Positions 8,278-16,801 of a stretch of 64,000 nt of DNA are shown here, piece after piece (position 1 is the stretch's first letter; every line of letters starts with the position of its first letter). The notes beneath the pieces were generated by a model, which was given only the letters and a program-made list of their open reading frames with translations, made no database searches and was not told the origin of the DNA. The position numbers were made by a program, and so were the translations under genes. The DNA lies in NCBI RefSeq assembly GCF_027587175.1, contig NZ_JAPCID010000017.1, forward strand, positions 1 to 64,000, written 5' to 3'. This stretch comes from Solirubrobacter deserti. GTDB lineage: Bacteria; Actinomycetota; Thermoleophilia; Solirubrobacterales; Solirubrobacteraceae.

Positions 8278-9235
8278 GGAGCGACACGTGGTGCGACGAG
8301 TGGTCGCCCGTGGCGATCTCGTTGCGCAGCTCGCCCATGAGCCCGAAGCGCTCGGCGGTGACGTTGTGCTGGTGGATCGTCTCCAGGTTCTCCTGGCGGG
8401 CCGAGACGAAGTGCCGGTCGCTGAGGTCGCCGAAGCGCTCGACGGTCCCGCGGATCATCTCGCGCACGCAGTCCTCGACGAAGCGCGGCCGGCGGTGCGC
8501 CTTCTCCACCACGGCGCCCTCGTCGGAGCGCTTCATCAGCTCGTAGATCTCCGAGGACATCGACTCCTCGACGATCTGGACGAGCCACTGGGCGTCGATG
8601 TCGGTGTCGCAGTCCTCGGGGCAGCCGATGTGCAGCGTGCCGAGCCCGCGCTGGTTGTGGGTCGCGACCGGCACGGCCTCGAAGATGCGCGCGATCTCGT
8701 CGTCGGAGAAGCCGTCCTCGAGCAGGCGCTCGTGGGAGCGGGCCTGGACGGCGGTCTGCGCGCACGGGCACGCGGTCATCCCCTGGGCGCGGACGCCGAT
8801 CAGCCGGCGCGTGCCGGCCCCACTGGCGACGGCGGCGCCGAGCAGCGAGTAGATCTCCTGGGTCTGGATGCCGGAGACTGGGGCCGGCTTGTGCTCGGGA
8901 TAGCGCGCCTCGATGTGGACCTCGGCGCGCAGGGCTTCCTGGCGGTCGCGGACCTTCTCTGCGATGTGCGCGGCGAGCGTCTCGGCGCGGAAGGCGGCCT
9001 CACCGAGCACGACCTCCCCGATGGCGTCGTTGACGACCTCCTCGAAGCGGCTCATGTGCGCACCTTTCTGATGCGGGCCGAGGTCGACGAAGCAGTCCAG
9101 TTTCGCGTAGAAGAGCTGTTCGGCGCCGTTCGCAGCGATGCGGATGACCTTCTCGACGTTGGTCACGCCCACGCGCGAGAGGGAGAGCGAGAGCGTCGGA
9201 GCCTGGCTCTGAACGTCCTCGAAAGGCAGAGTCAT
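8252..9235 (-). CDS. folE2: GTP cyclohydrolase FolE2 (type IB)
   Basis: 327 residues of the FolE2/MptA family, which opens GTP to 7,8-dihydroneopterin triphosphate, the first step of folate synthesis. Recognisable blocks: GVTNVEKVIRI near the N-terminus, LGPHQKGAHMSRF (about 52-64), the metal-ligand Cys region GMTACPCAQ (about 150), VPVATHNQRGLG (about 187) and the C-terminal LETIHQHNVTAERFG. FolE2 can use metals other than zinc, so it often substitutes for FolE under zinc limitation. No Zur site or folate operon is visible, and no second cyclohydrolase lies in the window. Confidence 0.93.
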   Translation of the reverse strand: MTLPFEDVQSQAPTLSLSLSRVGVTNVEKVIRIAANGAEQLFYAKLDCFVDLGPHQKGAHMSRFEEVVNDAIGEVVLGEAAFRAETLAAHIAEKVRDRQEALRAEVHIEARYPEHKPAPVSGIQTQEIYSLLGAAVASGAGTRRLIGVRAQGMTACPCAQTAVQARSHERLLEDGFSDDEIARIFEAVPVATHNQRGLGTLHIGCPEDCDTDIDAQWLVQIVEESMSSEIYELMKRSDEGAVVEKAHRRPRFVEDCVREMIRGTVERFGDLSDRHFVSARQENLETIHQHNVTAERFGLMGELRNEIATGDHSSHHVSLREWLDGAH

Positions 9236-9253
9236 GACACCCAGCGTACGGGT

Positions 9254-9889
9254 TCAGCGTGCGAGCCAGGCGAAGGCGGCGTCCGCGAGCGCGGGCGGGA
9301 CGACGTGCCCGCCGTCGAACTCCTCGTAGCGGACGTCGTAGTCGGCGCCGTGCAGCCGCCACGCGACCCGTCGACCGCAGCGGTCGATCGGCAGCACCCG
9401 GTCCTCGGTCCCGTGCGTGATGAGCACCTTGGGCCACCCGACCGCTGAGCCGCCCGTCGCGAAGCCGGGCGAGAACGCGATCAAGTGCGTCGCGAGGTCG
9501 CCGTTGCGCAGGCCCAGCGACAGCGCATAGGAGGCACCGTCGGAGAAGCCGGCGAGGGCGATCCGCGCCGGGTCGACGGCGAACGAGGCGAACACGTGCG
9601 CGAGGGCTGAGTCGATGGTCGCGACGTCCGGGCCGAAGTCACGCTCGATCATGTCCCACGTCCGGCCGGCCGACTGCGGCGCGAGGACCGCGACCTGGTG
9701 CGCTTCGGCGGCCTCGCGGACGAGCTGGAGCGCGCTCGCGGCCGAGCCGCCGGCGCCGTGCAGCATCACCGCCAGCGCCGTCGGGGAGGGAGCGTCGGCC
9801 GGTACGTGCACGAGCGTTCCGGGCGGCAGCGGAGCCGGTCCGAGCGCGGCGTCGGGGCGCGCGTGCAATCGGGCCAGGGCGGCACTCAC
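9254..9889 (-). CDS. Alpha/beta-hydrolase (carboxylesterase/phospholipase type)
   Basis: 211 residues, a single alpha/beta-hydrolase domain with no signal peptide. VMLHGAGGSA (about 41) carries the oxyanion region, GFSDGASYAL (about 115) the nucleophile elbow with Ser, THGTEDRVLP (about 160) the acidic residue and EFDGGHVVPP (about 190) the catalytic His. The layout matches small serine esterases of the YpfH/phospholipase-carboxylesterase group. It ends 18 bp before the folE2 start on the same strand; no functional link with folate synthesis is evident. Confidence 0.85.
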   Translation of the reverse strand: MSAALARLHARPDAALGPAPLPPGTLVHVPADAPSPTALAVMLHGAGGSAASALQLVREAAEAHQVAVLAPQSAGRTWDMIERDFGPDVATIDSALAHVFASFAVDPARIALAGFSDGASYALSLGLRNGDLATHLIAFSPGFATGGSAVGWPKVLITHGTEDRVLPIDRCGRRVAWRLHGADYDVRYEEFDGGHVVPPALADAAFAWLAR

Positions 9890-10175
9890 GGAACTGGGCT
9901 ACCCCGGTCCGGGGATGCCCGCGGGTCCTGAAGCTGACGCGGTTCGGGCGTATACCGACAAACCTGGACGAATGGACCAAGGTTTTGCCAAAGACAGACC
10001 ACGTATCCCGTGCTACAAAGCCGGGACGGCGCAGACAGGTTCCCCAGGATCACAAGGGGTAAACCACGAACTCGGCGCCCATTGCGACAACTCGTCGCGG
10101 ACAGACGGATAGGCACGGATGGGAGCGGCCCCGGGGGCGGGGATCGCTCAAGTTACGTCCCGAAGGACTAGAGGG

Positions 10176-11306
10176 TTGGGCACCAAGACCGACGCATTGC
10201 TGGTGGACGAGGCTCCGATCAGCGAGATCGACGAGCTGAAGCCGCTCATCGCCGAAGGCCAGGAACGGGGGATCCTGACCGTCGAGCAGATCGCCACTTC
10301 ACTGGAAGAGGTGGAGGTCACCAAGGAGCAGATCGCAGAGCTTCACGCGTACCTGCTGGACCAGGGGATCGAGATCGTCACGGCCGATGGCAAGCCGGTG
10401 ACCAACTCGGAGCCCGAGGCGCGCCGGGAGAAGGATGCTCCCGAGGGTGCCCGCAAGCCCGAGATCGACCTCACGGTCGAGCCCAGCCTGGATTCGCTGC
10501 GGCTCTACCTGCGCTCGATCGGCAAGGTGCAGTTGCTCACGGCCGACCGCGAGGTCGAGCTGGCGCGGCGCATCGAGCGCGGCGACCTCGTCGCCAAGCA
10601 GGAGATGGTCGAGGCCAACCTGCGCCTCGTCGTCTCGATCGCCAAGGGCTATCTCGGCCGCGGCCTGTCGTTCCTGGACCTGATCCAGGAGGGCTCGCTG
10701 GGCCTCATCCGCGCGGTGGAGAAGTTCGACTACCGCCGCGGCTACAAGTTCTCGACGTACGCCACCTGGTGGATCCGTCAGGCCGTCACGCGCGCGATCG
10801 CGGACAAGGGCCGGACCATCCGCATCCCGGTGCACATGGTCGAGAAGCTCAACAAGGTGGTGCACGTCGAGCGCCAGCTCGTCCAGCAGCTCGGCCGCGA
10901 GCCGCTGCCGGAGGAGATCGCGAACGAGCTGGAATGCTCGGTGCGCGAGGTGCGCGACATCCTGCGCATGGCCCAGCAGCCCGTCTCGCTCGAGAAGCCG
11001 ATCGGCGAGGAAGAGGAATCCGAGCTGGGCGACTTCGTCGAGGACGAGGCCGCCGAGTCGCCCTTCGAGGTGGCCTCGGAGAACCTGCGCAAGGAGAACG
11101 TGCGGCGGGCGCTGGACGCGCTTCCGCAGCGCGAGCGCGAAGTCATCGAGATGCGCTTCGGCCTCACCGGCGCGCGTCCGTACACGCTGGAGGAGGTCGG
11201 GCGGGCGTTCAACGTCACGCGCGAGCGCATCCGGCAGATCGAGAACCACACGCTCAAGAAGCTCGAGTCGCTCCCCGAGGCCCAGCGCCTCCGCGACGCG
11301 ACCTGA
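10176..11306 (+). CDS. rpoD: Principal RNA polymerase sigma factor (RpoD/SigA)
   Basis: 376 residues in this reading. Acidic N-terminal region 1.1 (about 1-75), region 1.2 ([19 protein letters not shown]), the highly conserved region 2 ([37 protein letters not shown]), region 3, and region 4 ending in [20 protein letters not shown]. This is the housekeeping factor that recruits RNA polymerase to most promoters. The TTG start is preferred because AAGGA lies 8 nt upstream and the protein then begins [21 protein letters not shown]; an in-frame ATG at 10119 without a clear ribosome binding site would add 19 residues. The 286 bp upstream hold no other gene; the promoter is not obvious. Confidence 0.95.
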   Translation: MGTKTDALLVDEAPISEIDELKPLIAEGQERGILTVEQIATSLEEVEVTKEQIAELHAYLLDQGIEIVTADGKPVTNSEPEARREKDAPEGARKPEIDLTVEPSLDSLRLYLRSIGKVQLLTADREVELARRIERGDLVAKQEMVEANLRLVVSIAKGYLGRGLSFLDLIQEGSLGLIRAVEKFDYRRGYKFSTYATWWIRQAVTRAIADKGRTIRIPVHMVEKLNKVVHVERQLVQQLGREPLPEEIANELECSVREVRDILRMAQQPVSLEKPIGEEEESELGDFVEDEAAESPFEVASENLRKENVRRALDALPQREREVIEMRFGLTGARPYTLEEVGRAFNVTRERIRQIENHTLKKLESLPEAQRLRDAT

Positions 11307-11317
11307 CCGTGGTCTGG

Positions 11318-11340
11318 GCCGCGGCGTCCTACGCCGCGGC
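11318..11340. terminator. Hairpin between sigma factor and convergent NTF2-like gene
   Basis: GCCGCGGCG, a TCCTA loop, and CGCCGCGGC form a perfect 9-bp stem just after the rpoD stop, overlapping the last codons of the convergent gene. There is no T-run on either side, so it could serve as a bidirectional pause or terminator in this high-GC genome; activity is inferred. Confidence 0.5.
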
Positions 11341-11961
11341 TCGCACCGCCACCGCCTTCGAGTCGAAGCTGACCGCGCGGACCAGCCGGCGGCGCTCGAA
11401 CAGATACACCGACCACACCTCGCCCGCGCCGGTGAAGTGCACGAGCACGTGCTCGCCGATGGACTCGACTCGCACGGGCTGCGGCACCGGCCCGCCCGGC
11501 GGCCGCTCGGCCAGGAACGCCCGCAGCTCATGCGTCCCGCGCAGCACGCGGCCCTCGGCGATGCGCGGGATCCACTCGACGTCGTCCGGGATCAGCTCGG
11601 CGAGCGCGTCCACACCGCCGCGCACGTACGCCGCGCACAGATCCCGCACGTAGGCCACGTTGTCGGCGGTCTCCTTGTCGCGCCGCGCGCCGTCGGCGAG
11701 CGCGCGCCCGCAGCGGGCGCAGCGGAACCCGACGACGCTCGCCGCCCCGTCCCAGCGGCAGTCCCACACCAGCCCGAGCCGGCGGATGATCACGTCGTAG
11801 CCGACGGCGACGTCCTCGCCGAAGCGCTCGCGATAGAGGTCCAGCAGCGCCGCCGAGGTCAGGACCGCGTGGTGGGTCCGGCGGGTCGTGTCGTCGAACG
11901 CCGGGTCGGGCCCGCTCACGACGGCCCACGGGGGATACGCAGCGTCCGACCTTCGCGCCAT
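11329..11961 (-). CDS. NTF2-like/SnoaL-type protein with N-terminal Cys-pair segment
   Basis: 210 residues. The C-terminal half (about 100-210), with AYVRGGVDALAELIPDDVEWIP and a cone-shaped alpha/beta pattern, resembles SnoaL/nuclear-transport-factor-2 folds, which bind small molecules or act as isomerases and hydrolases. The N-terminal half contains CRWDGAASVVGFRCARCGRAL, three cysteines that may form a partial zinc site. It follows parA by 13 bp on the same strand and probably belongs to the CYTH-CHAD/parA transcript. No catalytic role can be assigned. Confidence 0.65.
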   Translation of the reverse strand: MARRSDAAYPPWAVVSGPDPAFDDTTRRTHHAVLTSAALLDLYRERFGEDVAVGYDVIIRRLGLVWDCRWDGAASVVGFRCARCGRALADGARRDKETADNVAYVRDLCAAYVRGGVDALAELIPDDVEWIPRIAEGRVLRGTHELRAFLAERPPGGPVPQPVRVESIGEHVLVHFTGAGEVWSVYLFERRRLVRAVSFDSKAVAVRAAA

Positions 11962-11974
11962 CGCTGGAAAAAGG

Positions 11975-12694
11975 CTAGAGCCGCTCGCGGATCTCCGTCC
12001 ACAAGTCGGCGTATGCGCGCGCGGCCCGGCTGCGCGGCGCGAAGTCGACCAGCGCGGCCCGTTCAGCGCCCATGCGCTCGACGTCCGCCGAATTCGGGAT
12101 CACCGTCTCGAGCACGTCGTGCTCGCGCCCCAGCTCCTCCATCAGCTCGCGGTGCAGCTTCTTGCGCCGGTCGGCCATCGAGAAGAAGCCGAGCACCTTG
12201 GCGTCGCTGTTGAGCACCTCGTGCAGCTGGTCGAGCGTCCGCGAGCTGAGCGTCGCCGGGATGATCGGGACCAGCAGCGCGTCGGCCGCCTCGAAGACGT
12301 TCTCGGACACGAGGCTGATGCTCGGCGGACAGTCGAGGAAGACGTAGCGGTACTCGCTGAGCGGCTTGATGACGCGGTCGAGGCGGTTGGTCTTGGCGCC
12401 GTCGAGCGCCAGGTCCATGTGGCGGTAGGAGAAGTCCGCGGGCAGCAGGTCCAGGCCCTCGGTGTCGGTGCCCTTGATCTGGCCGTCGGCGTCCGTCTTG
12501 CCGCGCACGAGCTTCGCGCCGCCGCCCTTGATCTTGGGCTTGACGCGGAACAGGTACGTGCTCGCGCCCTGGGGATCGAGGTCCCACAGCAGCGTCTGGT
12601 CGCCGCCGTGGGCGGCGAGCGTCGCGAGGTTGACCGCGGCCGACGTCTTGCCGACGCCGCCCTTGATGTTGTACGTCGCCAGGACCTGGCTCAC
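11975..12694 (-). CDS. ParA/Soj-family ATPase, coupled to CYTH-CHAD gene
   Basis: 239 residues of the ParA/MinD superfamily. The deviant Walker A is NIKGGVGKTSAAVNLA (about 8-23), Walker A' is LLWDLDPQGASTYLF, and Walker B is YVFLDCPPS (about 120). These ATPases form nucleotide-dependent dimers on DNA or membrane and position plasmids, chromosomes or other cargo. The GTG start overlaps the TGA of the CYTH-CHAD gene (GTGA) with AAGGAG 8 nt upstream, so translation is coupled. There is no ParB-like gene or parS-like cluster nearby, so this is an orphan ParA. The coupling suggests that its cargo may involve the CHAD protein (inference). Confidence 0.9.
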   Translation of the reverse strand: MSQVLATYNIKGGVGKTSAAVNLATLAAHGGDQTLLWDLDPQGASTYLFRVKPKIKGGGAKLVRGKTDADGQIKGTDTEGLDLLPADFSYRHMDLALDGAKTNRLDRVIKPLSEYRYVFLDCPPSISLVSENVFEAADALLVPIIPATLSSRTLDQLHEVLNSDAKVLGFFSMADRRKKLHRELMEELGREHDVLETVIPNSADVERMGAERAALVDFAPRSRAARAYADLWTEIRERL

Positions 12695-14166
12695 CCGAAG
12701 TGCTCCTTGACGACGTCGCGCTGCGCCTTCGACGCGAAGACCGCGAACCGGTCGGCGAACTCGGCCCGCGCCGCGATCTCCTCCTGCATGAAGCGCTCGA
12801 TCAGCACGCCCATGGCCATCAGCGTGAACGGATGCCCCTTGACCGCAGGCGCCAGGTCGCGCAGCGCGTTGGCCTGCACCTCGCGGTCCTGGAAGCGGCC
12901 GAGCTGGTCCTGCAGGCCCTTGAGCGTCTTCACGAACGGCTTGACGATCTCCGGCGGGTACAGGCTGGCGAAGAACTCGAGCAGGTAGCGCAGCTCCTTG
13001 CCGACCTTGCGCAACTCGTGCAGGTCGTAGGCGGGCGAGTCGTCGTCGATCGCCCGGCCCATCTTGACCATCTTGCGGTAGACCCGCGTGATCCGGTGCG
13101 ACGCGAGGTCGGAGACCGTGCGGTCGGACGGGCGGCGGCTCGTGACGAACTCGTTCCACTCGGCGAGCGCGTCGCCCGTGCGCTGCGCGCGCAGGGCCCG
13201 GCGCGTGGCCGTGAGCGCCTTGACCCGGCGCTGTTCGAGCACGTCGCGCAGCGGGTCCAGGTCGGCGCGCATCTTCTCCGGCAGCGAGTCGCGCAGCTCG
13301 GGGAAGTCGAGCAGGTAGACGTCGAGGTCGCGCAGGTCGCCGGTCACGGCCTGCAGGCGCTTGAACTCGTCGCGGAAGTGCTGCAGGCGCTCGGGGTAGA
13401 CGCCCTTGAACTGGCGCTGCAGGCTGCGCGTGCGGCGGATGGCGACGCGCAGGTCGTGCAGGAACTCGGAGTCGACGTCGTCGAGCGTGCCGGGCAGGTT
13501 GAGGTCGATCACCTCGAGCAGGCGGCCGAATACAGTCGCCGCGGCGAGGCTGGCGGGCTCGTCCGGGTCCAGCGTGAGCGCGAGCTTGGAGCTCGTGCCC
13601 GCGGGGTCGCCGCCGGCGGCCGCGATCGCCTCGTCGACGAGCGGGACCGTCGCCTCCGGCAGCGCGAGCGTCTCGGCCAGCGTGGCGCGGACGCGCTCGA
13701 TCTCGGCCTCGTAGCCGCGCACCGCGGTGGCGGTGACGCGCCCGCGGGTGCCGTTGTCGGCGGTGGTCAGCTCCAGCCGGACCACCGTCTTGGCGTCCCC
13801 GTTGAGCACGGCGAGCGGCAGCCGGTGGGTGCGGACCTTCGCCACCGGCAGCAGCGCGCGCATCTCCATCTCGGGTGCGAGCCGGGCGCGCAGCGCCTCG
13901 GGCAGGTCGCGGTCGAACAGGCGCTTGGCGGCGGGTGCGGCGGCGCTGGCGAGCGTCGCGCCGGTCTCCCGGTCGAGCAGGACCAGCTCCGTGCCGCTGT
14001 GGCGCAGCGTCAAACCGGCCGCGTGCAGGCGGCCGTCGAACGTGTCGTAGAAGGTCGTCGTCCCGCTCGTCGCGCGGTCCGCGCGCACGTCGAGATGCTC
14101 GGCCAGCGAGGCCTTCGCCGAGGGCAGGTCGGCCCCCTCCGGTAACACGTGAGTAACAACTTCCAT
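12691..14166 (-). CDS. CYTH-CHAD domain protein (polyphosphate-associated)
   Basis: 491 residues. The N-terminal 200 residues resemble a CYTH/triphosphate-tunnel domain (TFYDTFDGRLHAAGLTLR, later VRLELTTADNGTRGR), but the hallmark ExExK near the N-terminus is missing (MEVVTHVLPEG), so catalysis is doubtful. The C-terminal 270 residues form a CHAD domain, a helical domain with conserved His and basic residues (VDSEFLHDLRVAIRRTRSLQ, DLHELRKVGKELRYLLEFF) that binds polyphosphate; CHAD proteins are found on polyphosphate granules. Start at ATG 14166; a longer open frame upstream has no coding character. Its stop overlaps the parA start. Confidence 0.9.
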   Translation of the reverse strand: MEVVTHVLPEGADLPSAKASLAEHLDVRADRATSGTTTFYDTFDGRLHAAGLTLRHSGTELVLLDRETGATLASAAAPAAKRLFDRDLPEALRARLAPEMEMRALLPVAKVRTHRLPLAVLNGDAKTVVRLELTTADNGTRGRVTATAVRGYEAEIERVRATLAETLALPEATVPLVDEAIAAAGGDPAGTSSKLALTLDPDEPASLAAATVFGRLLEVIDLNLPGTLDDVDSEFLHDLRVAIRRTRSLQRQFKGVYPERLQHFRDEFKRLQAVTGDLRDLDVYLLDFPELRDSLPEKMRADLDPLRDVLEQRRVKALTATRRALRAQRTGDALAEWNEFVTSRRPSDRTVSDLASHRITRVYRKMVKMGRAIDDDSPAYDLHELRKVGKELRYLLEFFASLYPPEIVKPFVKTLKGLQDQLGRFQDREVQANALRDLAPAVKGHPFTLMAMGVLIERFMQEEIAARAEFADRFAVFASKAQRDVVKEHFG

Positions 14167-14380
14167 CGGACGCGGCAGTCTCGCAGAACCGGCGTTAACA
14201 TTCCCAAGTGCGGCGATTTCTCTCTCGCCGGACTCCCTGAGCCGCCGTCCACACCGGTCGCCTACGCGGGAGCAAAGGGGATCCTTGTCCTCGGGATGAA
14301 CAGTTGTCGTGATCCGCGTTCCCGCACCCGGCGGGCGCTGCGTCGTGTGGAGGCCGGCGCCGGCCGTCCGGAGACCGATC

Positions 14381-15553
14381 ATGACCGCTCGCAAGCACTT
14401 CAAGCAGCTCGTCCGCGACCGCATGGCGCGCACCGGCGAGGCCTACACCGTGGCCCGCCGGCACGTCGAGGCCGGGGCGCCCGTCCACTGGGAGCTCCGC
14501 GGCGGCGTCGAGGGTGAGACGGCCGCGTTCGCCAACGTCCTCGCGAACCTCGGCGTCGAGCACGACGGCGCGCCGTTGAGCGAGGCGATGATCCTGGGGA
14601 TCGGCGGCGGGCTCGGGGCCGGCTACATCCTGTGGGAGTTCGACGCGTGGGGTTACCGCGCGCTGACGCTCGGCTTCCGGCGCCAGTGGCAGTACCCCGC
14701 CCGCTGGGCGTCCGGGCTGGCCGAGCGGCTCGGGCTGCAGGCGGTGCTGCACGAGACGGGCGGGCGCAAGGCCGCGGCGGCGGCGCTCGACGCCCAGCTG
14801 GAGCAGGGACTGCCGGCGATCGCGTGGATCGACCCGTACCAGCTCGGGCACCGCGGGCTGCCGGAGAGCCGCGACGGGTTCGGCGGCTCACCGGTGGTGG
14901 TCTACGGGCGCTCGGGCGACTCGTACCTGATCGACGACCGCTCGACCGAGCGCGAGGTCGTCAGCGCGGAGCGCGTCGCGGACGCGCGGGCGCGCGTGAG
15001 CTCCTACAAGCACCGGCTGATCACGATCGACCCCGCGCGCGTCGACGTGGGCGACCTGCGCGCCGCGATCGAGGAGGGCCTGCGCCTGCAGGTCGAGCAT
15101 CTGAGCGAGAAGTCGGACTCGTTCTCGCTGCCGGCCTGGCGCAAGTGGGCGCGGATGATCACCGACACGCGCCACAAGAAGGGCTGGCCGACGGTGTTCG
15201 CCGACGGCCGCGGCACCGCGAGCGCGCGCGGCTCGATCTACGCGGGCGCGTCCGGCGGCGCGCATCTGCGCGGGCTCTACGCCGACTTCCTCGACGAGGC
15301 GAGCGCGCTGCTCGGCCGCGAGCTGCCGTCGGCCCCGTGGCGCGAGGCCGCGGCGCGCTGGGAGGCGATCGTCGACGCCGCGCTGGAGCCGGGCGACGAG
15401 CTGCGCGAGCTCATCGACCGCGAGGACCCGGCGCGCTGGAGCGTGCAGGCCGAGCGCGACGTGGCGGGCGAGATGCCGCCGCTCGCCGACGAGGTGACCG
15501 CGATGTACGAGGCCGAGGTGGCCGCGCTGGACCGGCTGAGGGCCGCGCTCTGA
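14381..15553 (+). CDS. BtrH-N domain/DUF4872 protein, probable pseudo-enzyme
   Basis: 390 residues. A short helical N-terminus (HFKQLVRDRMARTGEAYTVARRHV) precedes a BtrH-N-type papain-like fold (about 45-215, with the family signature LSEAMILGIGGGLGAGY) and a DUF4872-like helical C-terminus. BtrH transfers an acyl side chain from a carrier protein in butirosin synthesis. Here the segment that usually holds the nucleophilic Cys reads GETAAFANVLANLG, and the usual His-containing strand reads GGSPVVVYG, so both catalytic residues seem absent. GGAG sits 7 nt before the ATG. The gene stands alone before a strong hairpin; no antibiotic cluster is nearby. Confidence 0.75.
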   Translation: MTARKHFKQLVRDRMARTGEAYTVARRHVEAGAPVHWELRGGVEGETAAFANVLANLGVEHDGAPLSEAMILGIGGGLGAGYILWEFDAWGYRALTLGFRRQWQYPARWASGLAERLGLQAVLHETGGRKAAAAALDAQLEQGLPAIAWIDPYQLGHRGLPESRDGFGGSPVVVYGRSGDSYLIDDRSTEREVVSAERVADARARVSSYKHRLITIDPARVDVGDLRAAIEEGLRLQVEHLSEKSDSFSLPAWRKWARMITDTRHKKGWPTVFADGRGTASARGSIYAGASGGAHLRGLYADFLDEASALLGRELPSAPWREAAARWEAIVDAALEPGDELRELIDREDPARWSVQAERDVAGEMPPLADEVTAMYEAEVAALDRLRAAL

Positions 15554-15560
15554 CGCGTGC

Positions 15561-15599
15561 GTGGCGGGTTGAGCCGCGTCACAGGGCTCAACCCGCCAC
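15561..15599. terminator. Bidirectional terminator hairpin, perfect 15-bp stem
   Basis: GTGGCGGGTTGAGCC (15561-15575) and GGCTCAACCCGCCAC (15585-15599) are exact inverted repeats around a 9-nt loop. The element lies precisely between two convergent genes, 8 bp after one stop and 1 bp before the other, so it most likely ends transcription from both sides. Confidence 0.85.
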
Positions 15600-15992
15600 C
15601 TACCCGCGTTTGAGCTCGATCTCGGCGTGGCCGGACGCGCCGCTGTCCTCCTGCCAGCTCAGCTTCGCGCGCTCGGCGCGCGAGCCCGGCGGCAGGGGCA
15701 GCGCGTACCGCATCGTCCGCGCGCCCGGCAGCGCGTACGGCGCGCTGCCGACCTTCTCGCCGAGCTCGATCGTCATCACGCCGCGGCAGCCGCCGGCGGC
15801 CGGGCAGACGAGGTCGAGCATCGCCATCTCACCGCGCACGCGCACCTCACGCTCGAGCAGCCGCGGCGCGGTCGCACCCGTCTGCTCGTTCGCGTCGGCC
15901 ATCACCGCCATGCCCATCTCGTGTGCCGAGCTCAACAACGAGTACGCGCCGAGCCCCACCAGGAGCAAGGCGACGAGGACAACCCATCTCAT
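15600..15992 (-). CDS. Small exported or membrane-anchored protein of unknown function
   Basis: 130 residues. The N-terminus MRWVVLVALLLVGLGAYSLL is one hydrophobic segment followed by Ser-Ser-Ala, either an uncleaved anchor or a signal peptide. The remainder is a compact domain predicted to lie outside the membrane, with two Cys residues (DLVCPAAGGCRG, about 62-70) that could form a disulfide. The C-terminal half is beta-rich (GHAEIELKRG). I do not recognise the family. It is separated by 19 bp from the nuclease-like gene upstream on the same strand. Confidence 0.7.
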   Translation of the reverse strand: MRWVVLVALLLVGLGAYSLLSSAHEMGMAVMADANEQTGATAPRLLEREVRVRGEMAMLDLVCPAAGGCRGVMTIELGEKVGSAPYALPGARTMRYALPLPPGSRAERAKLSWQEDSGASGHAEIELKRG

Positions 15993-16011
15993 GCCCGCCA
16001 GTCTGGACTGC

Positions 16012-16713
16012 TCAGGCGTCCCTTCCCATTCCGTTCGTCCTGGGGTCCAGGCCCCAACCGTGCAGTGGCGCCCGCCCGCGCTTGCCCGCGTCGGCGAAGA
16101 CCTCGAGCGCGCGGCAGCACGCGGCGGCCTTCTGCGCCAGCGGCAGCGGCACCTTCATGGCCGCGGCGAGCTCGCGCGTGGTGAACGGCGCCTGGAGCTC
16201 CGGCAGCAGGGTGGCGAGATCCGCCGGGCCGCGCAGCTCGACGCGCTCGAGCACCTCGCGCAGGACGCGCTGTCCGGGGTCGCGCAGGTAGCGGCGGCCA
16301 CGGACGGGCGCCGGCGCGCGCACGTGGTCCTCGCGGCACAGCAGGACCTCGATCGTCAGGTGCGGGTGGCTGAGCAGCGTGGGGAAGGAGACGAGCCCTT
16401 CGAAGATCGTCGCCGCGCCCGGCTTCTTCGGTGAGGGCCGCGTCGAGAGCACTTCGCCGTGTTCGTCCACCCGCACGATCCGTCGCTCCGTCGGGACGGG
16501 GTGCACGATCCGCATGCGATGGCGATCCAGCAGCGCGTCCAGCTTCGTTCGCAGCGCGGAGAAACCGCCCGTCTGGACCTCGACGAGTTCCCCGTCCGCC
16601 CGCACGAGGTCGATCACGAAGCCGTCCACCCGGACCTCGAACGCGTCGCCGGGCGCGGCCAGACGCCGCTTGAGCTCGCGGTGGAGCGGACCTTCGCGCA
16701 GCTCGCCGATCAC
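16012..16713 (-). CDS. Unknown protein with PD-(D/E)xK-like nuclease motif
   Basis: 233 residues from a GTG start. The N-terminal portion holds FEVRVDGFVIDLVRADGELV followed by EVQTGGFSALRTKLDALLDRHRMRIVHP; the spacing D...ExQ with neighbouring basic residues resembles PD-(D/E)xK nuclease folds that bind metal. The C-terminal half is helical with LTTLLPEL/TTRELAAAMKVPLPLAQKAAACC, a winged-helix-like pattern. No partner methylase or restriction gene is present. The frame is open further upstream into the LacI promoter, but the coding pattern ends near 16713. Function unknown; the nuclease link is inference from motif appearance. Confidence 0.6.
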   Translation of the reverse strand: MIGELREGPLHRELKRRLAAPGDAFEVRVDGFVIDLVRADGELVEVQTGGFSALRTKLDALLDRHRMRIVHPVPTERRIVRVDEHGEVLSTRPSPKKPGAATIFEGLVSFPTLLSHPHLTIEVLLCREDHVRAPAPVRGRRYLRDPGQRVLREVLERVELRGPADLATLLPELQAPFTTRELAAAMKVPLPLAQKAAACCRALEVFADAGKRGRAPLHGWGLDPRTNGMGRDA

Positions 16714-16740
16714 GCCGTCCAGTTTCGCGCAGAAAGTTCC

Positions 16741-16769
16741 TTGACCTTTGCTCGGACTCCGTGCATACT
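16741..16769 (+). promoter_or_regulatory. Promoter of the LacI-family regulator
   Basis: TTGACC (16741-16746) and CATACT (16764-16769) are separated by 17 bp, matching the housekeeping -35 and -10 spacing. The expected transcription start is near 16776, immediately before the operator, so regulator binding would block its own transcription. Confidence 0.65.
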
Positions 16770-16776
16770 GCCGCCC

Positions 16777-16798
16777 ACGGTTTCCGAAACCGTTTTTG
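16777..16798. promoter_or_regulatory. LacI-type operator at the regulator gene (autoregulation)
   Basis: ACGGTTTCCGAAACCGT (16777-16793) is a perfect interrupted palindrome. It overlaps AAACCGTTTTTG (16787-16798), whose AAA-C-CG-T-TTT core has the central CpG typical of LacI-family operators. The same 12-mer recurs at 17888-17899 before the transport operon. The site lies between promoter and start codon. Confidence 0.75.
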
Positions 16799-16801
16799 GA
16801 G

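Noticed and set aside
9960-10060. Promoter of the sigma factor gene (TTGCCA with TACAAA)
   Set aside because: The two hexamers are 23 bp apart, too far for a standard promoter; no other pair is convincing.
11975-12694. Chromosomal or plasmid partition locus with origin
   Set aside because: No ParB, no parS-like repeats and no dnaA/dnaN; the ParA is coupled to a CHAD protein instead.
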